Assembly (NCBI GenBank): GCA_035627955.1
Contig: DASPKU010000011.1
Location: 175,658-239,657, forward strand
Origin: Phycisphaerales bacterium
GTDB lineage: Bacteria > Planctomycetota > Phycisphaerae > Phycisphaerales > UBA1924
Reading direction: 5' to 3'
DNA length: 64,000 nucleotides
The position numbers and the translations under genes were made by a program. The notes under the pieces were generated by a model. That model ran no database searches. It saw only the letters and a list, made by a program, of their open reading frames with translations, and was not told where the DNA came from. Of the stretch, positions 26,631 to 35,085 are shown piece by piece (the first letter of the stretch is position 1; each line of letters starts with the position of its first letter).

Positions 26631-26873
26631 ATGCCGGCCCCCATCCCGCCCGCCAGCGCGATCGAAGTACAGGCCCGCGTGATGTTTACGCGCGTGCTCG
26701 CGGGATGGGCCTCCGACCTGCTGCGGTTGCGGCGCGAGGGGCTGGACCTGCCCGGCCACCGCGGCGGCAAGCGGGAAGTGGTCACGCCGGCATTCGGCAT
26801 GAAGACCGGCGAGCCGCGATGGATTGAGTCGGACATGGCACCGGCGCTGCGGTGGCGTCCGACGGCGGCCTGA
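26631..26873 (+). CDS. small protein preceding fliD
   Basis: This encodes 80 residues from ATG 26631 with AGGGGAA upstream; it ends 27 bases before fliD. The start AIEVQARVMFTRVLAGWASDLLRLRREGL is helical, and the rest is basic and unstructured-looking. No family recognised. Position suggests a flagellar-operon leader gene, but coding status rests on the ribosome site and spacing only. Confidence 0.5.
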   Translation: MPAPIPPASAIEVQARVMFTRVLAGWASDLLRLRREGLDLPGHRGGKREVVTPAFGMKTGEPRWIESDMAPALRWRPTAA

Positions 26874-26900
26874 AGTGGGCCGAACTGAGCAGGGAGCGTT

Positions 26901-29804
26901 ATGGCAGGGATCACGACCGGGACAGGAATCTTCAGCGGCATCGACAGCGCCTCGCTGATCTCGCAGCTCATGGCCGTGGAGCAGCGGCCCAAGCAGCTCG
27001 TGCAGCTGCGGGTGCAGTCGCTGCAGTTCCAGCAGGCGGCGTACCTGGACCTCAACTCGCGCCTGACGGCCCTGAAGACCGCGGCCGCGGCGTTCCGCAC
27101 CAGCAAGTCGTTTCAGCTCAAGACCGCGACGTCTACCGATTCGGACATCCTCACCGCGACCGCCGGGACCACCGCGACCGCGGGCAGCTACACGTTCATC
27201 GTGGACCGGCTGGTCACCAGCCAGCAGCTGCTCAGCCGCGGGTTTGCGAACCGGGATTCCGCGGCGGTGGGCGCGACCAGCCTCACGTTTGAGAGCACGA
27301 AGGCCCGCCTGGACCGGGATGTGGCGCTCACGGAGCTGAATGGCGGTCAGGGCGTGTCGCGCGGCAAGATCGTGATCACCGACTCATCGGGGGCGGCGGC
27401 AACGGTTGACCTGTCGCGGACCGTGACCGTGGGCGAGGTGCTCGCGGCCATCAATACTAACGGCACGGCGCGGGTGACCGCGTCGGTGCAGGGCGGGCGG
27501 CTGATCCTGAAGGACACCGCCGGCGGCGGCGGCACGATGCAGGTCGCCGACGCGACTGGCTACACCACCGCGACCAGCCTCGGCATCGCGGGCTCAGCAA
27601 CCGCCGGCACCCTGACCGGCAGCAGCATCTACGGCCTGGGCACCAACACGCCGCTCTCGGCCCTCAATGACGGCAACGGCGTTGCCATCAAGAGCACCAT
27701 CGGCACTGGAGCGTACAGCTTCACGATTGGCGTCGGCGGGGCCACGCCCACCAACGTGCAGGTAAACCTCGGCGACGTCTACACCACGCAAGGCACCGAG
27801 ACCGTCAAGACCGAGGGCGCGGTGACCACCGTCGGCGGTGTTGTCACCCGCATCAACGCGGCGCTCACGGCCGCGGGTGTGACCGGCGTCACCGCGTCCA
27901 TCGACCAAAGCAACGGGCGCCTGCTGATCACCGACGGCACCGGCACGCAGCCCCTCACGATCACCGAGAACAACTCCACCACCGCCCGCGACTTGGGGCT
28001 GACCACCGCGACGGTGGGCGGCAGCGTTGTCGGCCGGCGGGTGTTTGCCGGGCTCAACACTACCCTTGCCACTGGATTGAATGGCGGCAGCGGGCTCTCG
28101 GGTGACGGCGTGCTCAACATCACCGCCCGCGACGGCACGGCGTTCAGCCTCACGATCGACACCACCGCCTCGCTGACGGACATTTTCGCCCAGATCGAGA
28201 CGGCGTCGGGCACCGGGGCGAACGGCCGCCCGCGCCTCTCCATCGCGCTGGATTCCAAGGGCACCGGTTTCACCATTACCGACAACACCGGCGGCTCTAG
28301 CAACCTCATCATCACCGGGACCAACGGCCAGGACACCGCGACGAGCCTGGGCATTGCCACCGACCCCGCGGGCATCGCGAGCGCGACCAAGTCCTCCGGC
28401 AACCTCCAGCGGCAGTACATCTCACTGGCCACGCCGGTGTCGGCCCTCAACAACGGACGCGGCATCGGCACCGGCAAGTTCACGATCACCGACGGCTTCG
28501 GCTCACGCAAGGAGTACGACATCGGCTCCGACACGCTGACCGTGGCCGACCTCATCAACGAAATTAACGCGACCAGCACCGGCTCAGCCACGCTCAAGAT
28601 CAGGGCCCGGATCAACGCCACCGGCGACGGCATCGAGATCATCGAGGATACCGGCGGCGGCGCCGCTGGCACGGCCAAGATCAAGATCAGCGACACCTCC
28701 AGCACTGTGGCCAAGTCCCTCAATATCGCGGGCGAGGCCAGCGATGTCGGCGCGAGCAACAAAATCAACGGCAGCTACGAGCGGACAGTCACGCTCTCAG
28801 CGGCGGACACGCTGCAGCAGGTCGCTGACAAAATCAACGCGGCCAAGGTCGGCGCGAGCGCGTCGATCATCAACGACGGCTCGGGCCTGACGCCCTTCCG
28901 CCTCAGCCTCTCGAGCACCGCCACGGGCGAGGCGGGTCGGTTCATCTTCGATGCCGTGGGCGCCGACTTCGGGTTCAGCACCCTCGACGTGGGCCAGAAC
29001 TCGCGAGTGTTCTACGGCGCGTCCGACCCCGCTCGGGCGGTGGCGGTCATCGCCACGACGAACACGGTGGACACGCTGGTCCCGGGCGTCAAAATCGACC
29101 TCAAGGCCGCGAGCCCCGAGGCGGTCACGCTCAACGTCGCTTCAGACACCACCAAGCTGCTGGAAGCGGTGAAGGGGTTCGTGAGCGCATTCAACACCGT
29201 GCTCGACCGCATCAGCGCCCAGACCAAGTACGACGCCACCAATAACAAAGCCGGCCCCCTCACCGGCGACGGCACCACGTTGGAGCTGCGCTCCACTCTC
29301 TACGCCACCCTGAACGAGGAAGCCGACAGCATCGTCAGCCAGTACGACCAGCTGACCGAGGTCGGCCTCAAGATCACAACCGGCGGCAAGCTCGAGCTCG
29401 ACGAGGACAAGTTCCGCGAGGCGCTCGCCACCGACCCCTCGGGCGTAGAGGCCCTCTTCGCCGCACGCGTGCAGGCCGACGACACCTTCATCGACCTGGG
29501 CAACGGCAACCGTGTCCGCAACCCCAACTCCGGCCGCACGTTCTCGTCCCTGGGCGTCATGGGCAAGTTCGAGCAGATGGTGGAGAAGTACCTCGACACC
29601 GTCGACGGCGTGCTCACCCTCCGCGGCAAGGGGCTGGAGGCCCAGATCAAGCTCCAGAACGACCGCATCTCCGCCATCGACGTCCGCCTCGCGGCCAAGG
29701 AGGAAACGCTCCGCCGCCAGTTCCTCGCCATGGAGCAGGCCGTGGGCCAGCTCCAGAGCCAGTCCTCCGCCCTCAGCTCGCTCGGCTCCCTCCGCACGCG
29801 GTAG
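26901..29804 (+). CDS. fliD: flagellar filament cap protein FliD (hook-associated protein 2), enlarged
   Basis: A 967-residue cap protein, about twice the length of enteric FliD. The N-terminal FliD domain (GIFSGIDSASLISQLMAVEQRP) and the C-terminal domain (VKGFVSAFNTVLDRISAQTKYD, GKLELDEDKFREALATDP, and a coiled coil to the end) are intact. The central region is expanded by several Flagellin_IN-type repeats beginning LNxGxG: LTELNGGQGV, LSALNDGNGV, LNGGSGLSGDG and VSALNNGRGIGTG, each followed by a strand and an INA/INT helix. The repeats would form extra surface domains on the cap. It lies directly upstream of fliS. Confidence 0.93.
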   Translation: MAGITTGTGIFSGIDSASLISQLMAVEQRPKQLVQLRVQSLQFQQAAYLDLNSRLTALKTAAAAFRTSKSFQLKTATSTDSDILTATAGTTATAGSYTFIVDRLVTSQQLLSRGFANRDSAAVGATSLTFESTKARLDRDVALTELNGGQGVSRGKIVITDSSGAAATVDLSRTVTVGEVLAAINTNGTARVTASVQGGRLILKDTAGGGGTMQVADATGYTTATSLGIAGSATAGTLTGSSIYGLGTNTPLSALNDGNGVAIKSTIGTGAYSFTIGVGGATPTNVQVNLGDVYTTQGTETVKTEGAVTTVGGVVTRINAALTAAGVTGVTASIDQSNGRLLITDGTGTQPLTITENNSTTARDLGLTTATVGGSVVGRRVFAGLNTTLATGLNGGSGLSGDGVLNITARDGTAFSLTIDTTASLTDIFAQIETASGTGANGRPRLSIALDSKGTGFTITDNTGGSSNLIITGTNGQDTATSLGIATDPAGIASATKSSGNLQRQYISLATPVSALNNGRGIGTGKFTITDGFGSRKEYDIGSDTLTVADLINEINATSTGSATLKIRARINATGDGIEIIEDTGGGAAGTAKIKISDTSSTVAKSLNIAGEASDVGASNKINGSYERTVTLSAADTLQQVADKINAAKVGASASIINDGSGLTPFRLSLSSTATGEAGRFIFDAVGADFGFSTLDVGQNSRVFYGASDPARAVAVIATTNTVDTLVPGVKIDLKAASPEAVTLNVASDTTKLLEAVKGFVSAFNTVLDRISAQTKYDATNNKAGPLTGDGTTLELRSTLYATLNEEADSIVSQYDQLTEVGLKITTGGKLELDEDKFREALATDPSGVEALFAARVQADDTFIDLGNGNRVRNPNSGRTFSSLGVMGKFEQMVEKYLDTVDGVLTLRGKGLEAQIKLQNDRISAIDVRLAAKEETLRRQFLAMEQAVGQLQSQSSALSSLGSLRTR

Positions 29805-29843
29805 TGGTTTAAGTCGCCCCCGATAAGAACCGATCTGGAAGGC

Positions 29844-30317
29844 ATGCCAAGCGTGACCGCCACCCCGACCCCCAGCAAGCCCGCGAACGAGTACCTCAAG
29901 ACGCGGGTCCTGACCGCCAGCCCAGAGGAGCTGCGGCTCATGCTGCTGGACGGGTCGCTCAAGTACGCGATGCAGGCCCGGGAAGGGCTGACGAACAAGA
30001 ACCCCGAACACGCCTTCAACGGCTTCACGGCTTGCCGCGACATCGTGACCGAGCTGATGACCACCATCCGCCGCGAGCCCAACCCGCAGCTGGCCGACCA
30101 GGTACGAGCGGTGTACTCGTTCATCTTCCAGCTGCTCGTTGAGGCCGGCTTTGAGCGCAGCATCGAGAAGCTGGACAAGGCCGTGGAGCTGCTCCAGTTC
30201 GAGCGGGAGACGTGGGTGCTGCTGATGCAGAAGGTCGCCGAAGAGCGCGGCCGCAAGCCCGCCGAGACTGTTGCCCCCAACGCACCTGCACGCCCCGCCC
30301 TCAGCCTCCAGGGCTAA
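29844..30317 (+). CDS. fliS: flagellar export chaperone FliS
   Basis: A 157-residue four-helix protein. NEYLKTRVLTASPEELRLMLLDGSLKYA is the family N-terminal signature. FliS binds the C-terminus of flagellin in the cytoplasm and prevents its premature assembly. The Ala/Pro-rich tail (about 25 residues) is extra. It follows fliD by 39 bases. No flagellin gene is in this window. Confidence 0.92.
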   Translation: MPSVTATPTPSKPANEYLKTRVLTASPEELRLMLLDGSLKYAMQAREGLTNKNPEHAFNGFTACRDIVTELMTTIRREPNPQLADQVRAVYSFIFQLLVEAGFERSIEKLDKAVELLQFERETWVLLMQKVAEERGRKPAETVAPNAPARPALSLQG

Positions 30318-30337
30318 GCACTCGCGTATCCCGCCGC

Positions 30338-31492
30338 TCAGGCCTTCGCCGCCGCGGCCGCCTCCGCGAACACCGCCGTCATCTCCGAGCTGAGCTTCTC
30401 CATCACGAACTCGATGTTCACGTTCGAGTCCATTTCCGGCTCGGCGTTGTGCACGGCGTCGATGGCCGCGAGGTAAGGCCCGGACTTGCCCATCGGTGCC
30501 GCCTTCGCCAGGCGCGAGCGCCAGTGGTTGCCGAGAAGGCGGAACATCCAGTCGGCACCCGCCTTGTTCGCCGCTTCCTTGCTCGCATTCTTGTGGGCCG
30601 CGACCCATGACTCCGCCCAGCCCTTGACCAGCTCGCCCATGGTCGGACCAAGCTCGACGGCGTACTGCCCGCGTTCGAGTTCCCGCAGCATCGGCTCGAG
30701 CCGCTGCCACCACTCGTACAACCGCCCGTCGTGCGCGAGCCTCAGCACGCCCGGCGAGCCCTCCGCGAAGCGGATCAGCCACGCCCGTTCGTCGTCGGGG
30801 ATCTCCAGCTCCTGGCGCGCGAGCCACTCCTCGATCCCCCGCTGACCGAGCGAGCCGAAGTACACCCGCTGGGCGCGGCTGCGGATCGTGGTCAGCAGCC
30901 GCTCCTCGCTCGAGGTCACCAGGATGATCACCATGCGCTCGGGCGGCTCCTCCAGGAACTTGAGCAGTGCGTTCTGGGAGGCCGCGTTCATCAGGTCGGC
31001 CTCGTCGATGATGAACACGCGCCCAGCCGCCCCCTCGTTGCGCACGCTCGGCGCCATCGCCCCCGGCTGCAGGACGAACTGGTCCACCACCTGCTTGGCG
31101 ATGGAGATCTGCTTGGAGTCCCGAACCGACTTTTCATCGCTGAAGCGGGCCAGTTCCTTGTTCACCACAAACAGGTCCGGGTGCGTTCCCGCCCGCACCA
31201 GTGTCTGCACCTGCGAGTCGGGGTCCGCGAGGAGTTCGCCGCCGAAGGTCAGCTGAGTCGTGGGGTCCAGCAGCAGGGCGGCGAACGCGAGCGCCGTCGT
31301 GAACTTCCCCACGCCGGGCGGCCCATTGAAGATCCAGGCGTGGTGGATCCGCTTGTGCTTGAGCGCCTCCATCAGGATGCCGATCGCACGGTCCTGCCCG
31401 ATGATGCTCGACATCGGGATCGGGCGCGGCCCCTCCGGGGGGGCGGGCGGCGGGAGCTCAACTTCGGTCGTCTTCTTGGGTCGCTTGGCCAC
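30338..31492 (-). CDS. holB: DNA polymerase III clamp-loader subunit delta prime
   Basis: A 384-residue AAA+ protein from GTG 31492. It has IIGQDRAIGILMEALKHKRIHHAWIFNGPPGVGKFTTALAFA (box I and Walker A), AGRVFIIDEADLMNAASQNALLKFLEEPPERM (Walker B region) and TTIRSRAQRVYF in place of the SRC motif. The four-Cys zinc module of DnaX is absent, so delta prime fits better than gamma/tau. The C-terminal collar domain is helical and Ala-rich. It converges on fliS with a 20-base gap. Confidence 0.9.
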   Translation of the reverse strand: MAKRPKKTTEVELPPPAPPEGPRPIPMSSIIGQDRAIGILMEALKHKRIHHAWIFNGPPGVGKFTTALAFAALLLDPTTQLTFGGELLADPDSQVQTLVRAGTHPDLFVVNKELARFSDEKSVRDSKQISIAKQVVDQFVLQPGAMAPSVRNEGAAGRVFIIDEADLMNAASQNALLKFLEEPPERMVIILVTSSEERLLTTIRSRAQRVYFGSLGQRGIEEWLARQELEIPDDERAWLIRFAEGSPGVLRLAHDGRLYEWWQRLEPMLRELERGQYAVELGPTMGELVKGWAESWVAAHKNASKEAANKAGADWMFRLLGNHWRSRLAKAAPMGKSGPYLAAIDAVHNAEPEMDSNVNIEFVMEKLSSEMTAVFAEAAAAAKA

Positions 31493-31561
31493 GCCGCCAT
31501 GGTAGCGGACGCACGGCCCGCCCCACCCGCCGACGTCTCGAACGCCTCTAGACTGGCCGCC

Positions 31562-32206
31562 ATGGAACTCTCCCCCACCGCCCTCTCCCAGGCCGACCGC
31601 TACAAGCTGCTCATCGGCGGCATAGTGCCCCGACCGATCGCCTTCGTTTCCACCATCTCCCCGGACGGAAAGCTCAACCTCGCGCCCTTCTCGTTCTTCT
31701 GCGCCGTGGGCAGCGCCCCCATGACCATGCTCTTCTGCCCCGCCAACAAGCCCGACGGCGGCGAGAAGGACTCGCTGCTCAACGCCCGGCCAGTGAGCGA
31801 GGGCGGCACCGGCGAGTTCGTCGTCAACATCGCCAGCGAGGCCATGTCGCGTCAGGTTGCCGGAGCCGCCGAGCCGCTCCCCCACGGCCACAGCGAGTTC
31901 GACCTCGTCGGCCTCACCCCCGCACCCTCGCGCCTCGTGAAGCCCCCACGCGTCCTCGAAGCGCCAATCTCCTACGAGTGCCGCACGATACAAGTACTCC
32001 GCACGAATCCAGGCGTGCCCGCGGGCGGCAACATCGTGCTCGGCGAGGTGGTGCACGTCTGGGTCCGCGACGACCTCATCAACGACCGCTACCACATCGA
32101 CCCGGCGAGGCTCGACGCAATCGGCCGCATGGGCGGGCTGGAGTACGCCCGCACCCGCGACCGCTTCTCGCTCCCCATGGGTGTCAAAGCCCTCGAGAAC
32201 GGCTGA
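31562..32206 (+). CDS. flavin reductase-like (split-barrel FMN-binding) protein
   Basis: A 214-residue protein with RYKLLIGGIVPRPIAFVSTISPDGKLNLAPFSFF, the flavin reductase-like split-barrel opening where FMN phosphate binds, and VVNIASEAMSRQV and NIVLGEVVHVWV further on. This family reduces flavins or binds FMN without a known partner. ATG 31562 diverges from holB with about 70 bases between starts. Substrate unknown. Confidence 0.87.
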   Translation: MELSPTALSQADRYKLLIGGIVPRPIAFVSTISPDGKLNLAPFSFFCAVGSAPMTMLFCPANKPDGGEKDSLLNARPVSEGGTGEFVVNIASEAMSRQVAGAAEPLPHGHSEFDLVGLTPAPSRLVKPPRVLEAPISYECRTIQVLRTNPGVPAGGNIVLGEVVHVWVRDDLINDRYHIDPARLDAIGRMGGLEYARTRDRFSLPMGVKALENG

Positions 32207-32293
32207 CCCGCCTCAGCCTCCGATTTCATCACCATTCCGCGCCAAGAACGGGCGTCCGCGGCGTTTTCCTGCTGACTTCAGGAGATTCCCCCG

Positions 32294-33598
32294 ATGACCC
32301 GCCACCGCACGGCCCGCACCGCCCTCACCCTCTTTACCCTCGCCGGCCTCGCCGCCGCGACGCTCACCCCGCTCGCTCAGGCACAGACCGGAGCCCCCGC
32401 AAAGCAAACCGCCGAGGAGGCGCCCGCCCGCACCCCAGACGGCCGCATCAGCATCGACTTCCCCGGTGGACGCCTCCGCGAGTACATCGCCACCCTCCGC
32501 GAAGCCACACGCCCGGAAACGGTCAACGTGGTCGCCCCCGAGTCCCTGCTCAACATGAAGGTCGGGGAGATCTCCCTCCGTGACGCCGACGTGCAGAGCG
32601 CCGTCCGCTGCCTCGAATGGGCGGTGGAACCCCGCGGCGCCCTGCTGGTGAACCACATCGGCAGGAACTCCTTCGGCGTTTCGGACGGGCGCGTGCAGGC
32701 CGACCCCAACGCCGCCAAGCCTGCGCAATTGTCTCAAATCCAGGTCCTCTCCCTCCGCGACCTCACCGAGCCTTTGCCCGGCGACCCGCCCAACGCCCGC
32801 TTCACTGTGGAGCCCGACGTCGTCATCACCGCCGTGCGCACCGCCCTCCAGGCCGACGGCGATGCCGAGAGCGCCGAGATGAAGTTCCACGCCGACTCGG
32901 GCCTGCTCATCGTCCGCGGCTCCATCCCGCAGATTCAGGCCGCGAGCAGCGTCATCGACCGCATGCAGAACGACATGCGTTCCCGCCGCAAAGCGATGAA
33001 GGACGCGATGGCCGGGCAGGTGAACCTCGATGAGGTGCGGGCCGAGGCCGAGAAGCACGCGATCCGCACACGCCTGCTGGAGCAGAACGTCGTCCGCGCG
33101 TCCGAGGAGGTCGCCAAGCTCGAAGCGATGCGGAAAGAGGGGCATGTGGCCCCCGAGGATGTGTCCTCCGGCCGGGCCGTGCTTGATCGTGCAAAGGCGG
33201 AACTCGAGGCCTCGCGCATCGACATGGCCATGGCCCAGGCCCGCGTCGCGTCGGTCGAAAAGCGCTTCGGCGAGGCCGCGGCCCACGAAGGGCGCTCCGA
33301 CGAAGGCCTCGGTGAGATCCCCCAGGGTCGCTCCACTGTCGAGTACACCTCCGCCTCGATCACCGGCAAGGACCTCAAGGCCCTCGCGACCAGCCTTGAA
33401 TCCGCCGCGGCGCAGCTTCTCCGGGGTGAGAGCAACGTTGCGATCCGGGCCGAGGGCGATACCTTGGTGGTGACGGGCGGGCAGCCCGCGCAGCGGCTCG
33501 TCCGCCGCATGCTGCTCGACCCCGCAAATCCCGCCAAGGGACCCATCGTGCAGAAGTCCAGGCCCAGGCCCACGACCGATGAGAAGCCCGCCCGCTGA
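32294..33598 (+). CDS. secreted protein with secretin-N-like segments and coiled coil
   Basis: A 434-residue protein with a TTCAGGAGA ribosome site and a signal peptide (ALTLFTLAGLAAATLTPLAQAQ). The first half has short alpha/beta units (ISIDFPGGRLREYIATLREA, VNVVAPESLLNMKVGEISLRDADVQSAVRCL; then AEMKFHADSGLLIVRGSIPQIQAASSVID) resembling the STN and secretin N-domains. A coiled coil follows (about 250-330). Because the next two genes are a sigma factor and a membrane protein, this may be an envelope sensor. The resemblance to secretin N-domains is by eye. Confidence 0.7.
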   Translation: MTRHRTARTALTLFTLAGLAAATLTPLAQAQTGAPAKQTAEEAPARTPDGRISIDFPGGRLREYIATLREATRPETVNVVAPESLLNMKVGEISLRDADVQSAVRCLEWAVEPRGALLVNHIGRNSFGVSDGRVQADPNAAKPAQLSQIQVLSLRDLTEPLPGDPPNARFTVEPDVVITAVRTALQADGDAESAEMKFHADSGLLIVRGSIPQIQAASSVIDRMQNDMRSRRKAMKDAMAGQVNLDEVRAEAEKHAIRTRLLEQNVVRASEEVAKLEAMRKEGHVAPEDVSSGRAVLDRAKAELEASRIDMAMAQARVASVEKRFGEAAAHEGRSDEGLGEIPQGRSTVEYTSASITGKDLKALATSLESAAAQLLRGESNVAIRAEGDTLVVTGGQPAQRLVRRMLLDPANPAKGPIVQKSRPRPTTDEKPAR

Positions 33599-33613
33599 GC
33601 ACAGGTGACGACC

Positions 33614-34228
33614 ATGAACCCCGCGATGCGGGTCCACATGCCCACCCAGTCGCAACCCGAGCCCCCCGCGCCTGCCGCGTCACCCCTCGGCCAGGCCGGG
33701 GGGTTCGACATCGCCTGGGCCACCCGCGGCACCACTCGCGGCGACGCACGGGCCTTCGAGGTCCTGTACCGCGCCTGGTTCGGGCGCGTCTACGCCTACG
33801 CCCGCGGCCTCACCGGACGCGACGAATCGTTCTGCCTCGATGTGACGCAGGAGGTCATGCTCCGCGCCGCCCGCAGCATCCCCGAGCTGCACACCGAGGC
33901 AGCGCTGGCCGCCTGGCTCTCGCGGGCGTGCGTGAGCGCGGCCGTGGACCTCGTCCGCCGCGAGCAGCGGGCCAGGCGGCGCGAGCAGGCAGTGGCAACC
34001 TCGGAGCAACACGCCGACGCGGGCATGCGGCAGGACTTGCAGTGGCTGCGTGATTCGCTGCGTCAGCTCCCCGAAACCGAGCACCTGCTGCTCATGCAGC
34101 GCGTCGTGAACGGACTCACGCTCCGCGAGGCCGCGGCCTCGGTGGGAATCGGCGAGCACGCCGCCCACGGACGGGTTCGGCGGGCGCTCCAGCGCCTCCG
34201 CGGGCTGGCGAAGGAGGTGTGGCCGTGA
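33614..34228 (+). CDS. ECF-type RNA polymerase sigma factor
   Basis: A 204-residue protein from ATG 33614, with AGGTGA close upstream. Region 2 is seen in AFEVLYRAWFGRVYAYARGL with DVTQEVMLRAARSI; region 4 is seen in LRQLPETEHLLLMQRVVNGLTLREAAASVGIGEHAAHGRVRRALQRLR. It directs transcription of an unknown regulon. Its stop overlaps the next start by four bases (GTGA), the usual arrangement for a sigma and its membrane regulator. Confidence 0.88.
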   Translation: MNPAMRVHMPTQSQPEPPAPAASPLGQAGGFDIAWATRGTTRGDARAFEVLYRAWFGRVYAYARGLTGRDESFCLDVTQEVMLRAARSIPELHTEAALAAWLSRACVSAAVDLVRREQRARRREQAVATSEQHADAGMRQDLQWLRDSLRQLPETEHLLLMQRVVNGLTLREAAASVGIGEHAAHGRVRRALQRLRGLAKEVWP

Positions 34229-34722
34229 CGTTCGAGCCCACTGATCAGGGACGCCTGGGACGCGATGCCGTGGACCGGCGCGAGCGGCTGCTCCAGGAAC
34301 TCCGCCCGGTGGTCGTGCGTCGCGGTGTGCGCCGCCGGCTCACCGCGGCAGGCGGCCTGCTGGTAATCGCGCTCGCAACCGGCGCGGCGGCATGGACACT
34401 CGCGACCTCGCACCCCGCCCCCCTGACACCGAGCACCGAGCACGCAATGGCCAGCTACCGCGACGCATCAACGCACACGCCCGCCCAACAGCCCACCACC
34501 ACGCACTCAGCGCAACGACAGGAACCCACCGTCGCCCTCGAACTCGTCCCAACCTCCAAGGGCATCGCCCATCGCGTTGAGACCCGCACCACTGGCGCCC
34601 CAACCGCGACCGACGACGACCTGCTCGAAGCTCTCCTCGCCAGCGGGCAGGACGCCGCGATCGTGCGGGTCGATGGGCGCGTGGTCGTGGCCGGCGACCT
34701 CGCCCGCAAGCCCGCCCCTTGA
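34225..34722 (+). CDS. putative membrane anti-sigma factor
   Basis: A 165-residue protein from GTG 34225, coupled to the sigma gene. A basic cytoplasmic stretch (about 1-40), one transmembrane helix (LTAAGGLLVIALATGAAAWTL) and an exported Thr/Ala/Pro-rich domain ending in a short beta hairpin (AAIVRVDGRVVVAGDLA). No zinc-binding anti-sigma (ZAS) motif is visible, so the role is inferred from position and topology. Confidence 0.65.
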   Translation: MTFEPTDQGRLGRDAVDRRERLLQELRPVVVRRGVRRRLTAAGGLLVIALATGAAAWTLATSHPAPLTPSTEHAMASYRDASTHTPAQQPTTTHSAQRQEPTVALELVPTSKGIAHRVETRTTGAPTATDDDLLEALLASGQDAAIVRVDGRVVVAGDLARKPAP

Positions 34723-34825
34723 GAACACCCTCGCGGGGTTTTCACCGGGAACCAGCATCCGTCCTCGGCGGCCCCGCGATGCTATTGGACGCGTGCACTG
34801 CCGCACGCATTCCAGGAGCCTCGTC

Positions 34826-35038
34826 ATGAAAGGTCTCTTCGTCGCGGCGTTGATCCTCGTCCTGGTCGGTGCGCTCAACTGGGGCCTCGTCGGTGCCTTC
34901 AACTTTGACCTTGTCGCCGCCCTGTTCGGGGATGGCAGCGGCGCCTCCCGCACCGTCTACACCCTGGTGGGCATCGCGGCCGTGGTCCTCGCGATCACCA
35001 CCGCGCCCATCCTGCGGGGGCGCGGCACCCTCCCATGA
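34826..35038 (+). CDS. DUF378-family small membrane protein
   Basis: A 70-residue protein with two helices. VGALNWGLVGAFNFDLVAALFG and RTVYTLVGIAAVVLAI match the DUF378 family closely, including the NWGLVG motif. Inner-membrane; function unknown. ATG 34826 has CCAGGAG upstream. Confidence 0.85.
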   Translation: MKGLFVAALILVLVGALNWGLVGAFNFDLVAALFGDGSGASRTVYTLVGIAAVVLAITTAPILRGRGTLP

Positions 35039-35085
35039 CTGCGAACTCGGCGGGTGGGGCCTCGTGCGGTTACCCTTAGCTCCGC

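Noticed and set aside
26441..27106. N-terminal extension of the membrane protein at 25814
   Set aside because: It would run antisense over fliD and the small leader ORF and has no recognisable domain.
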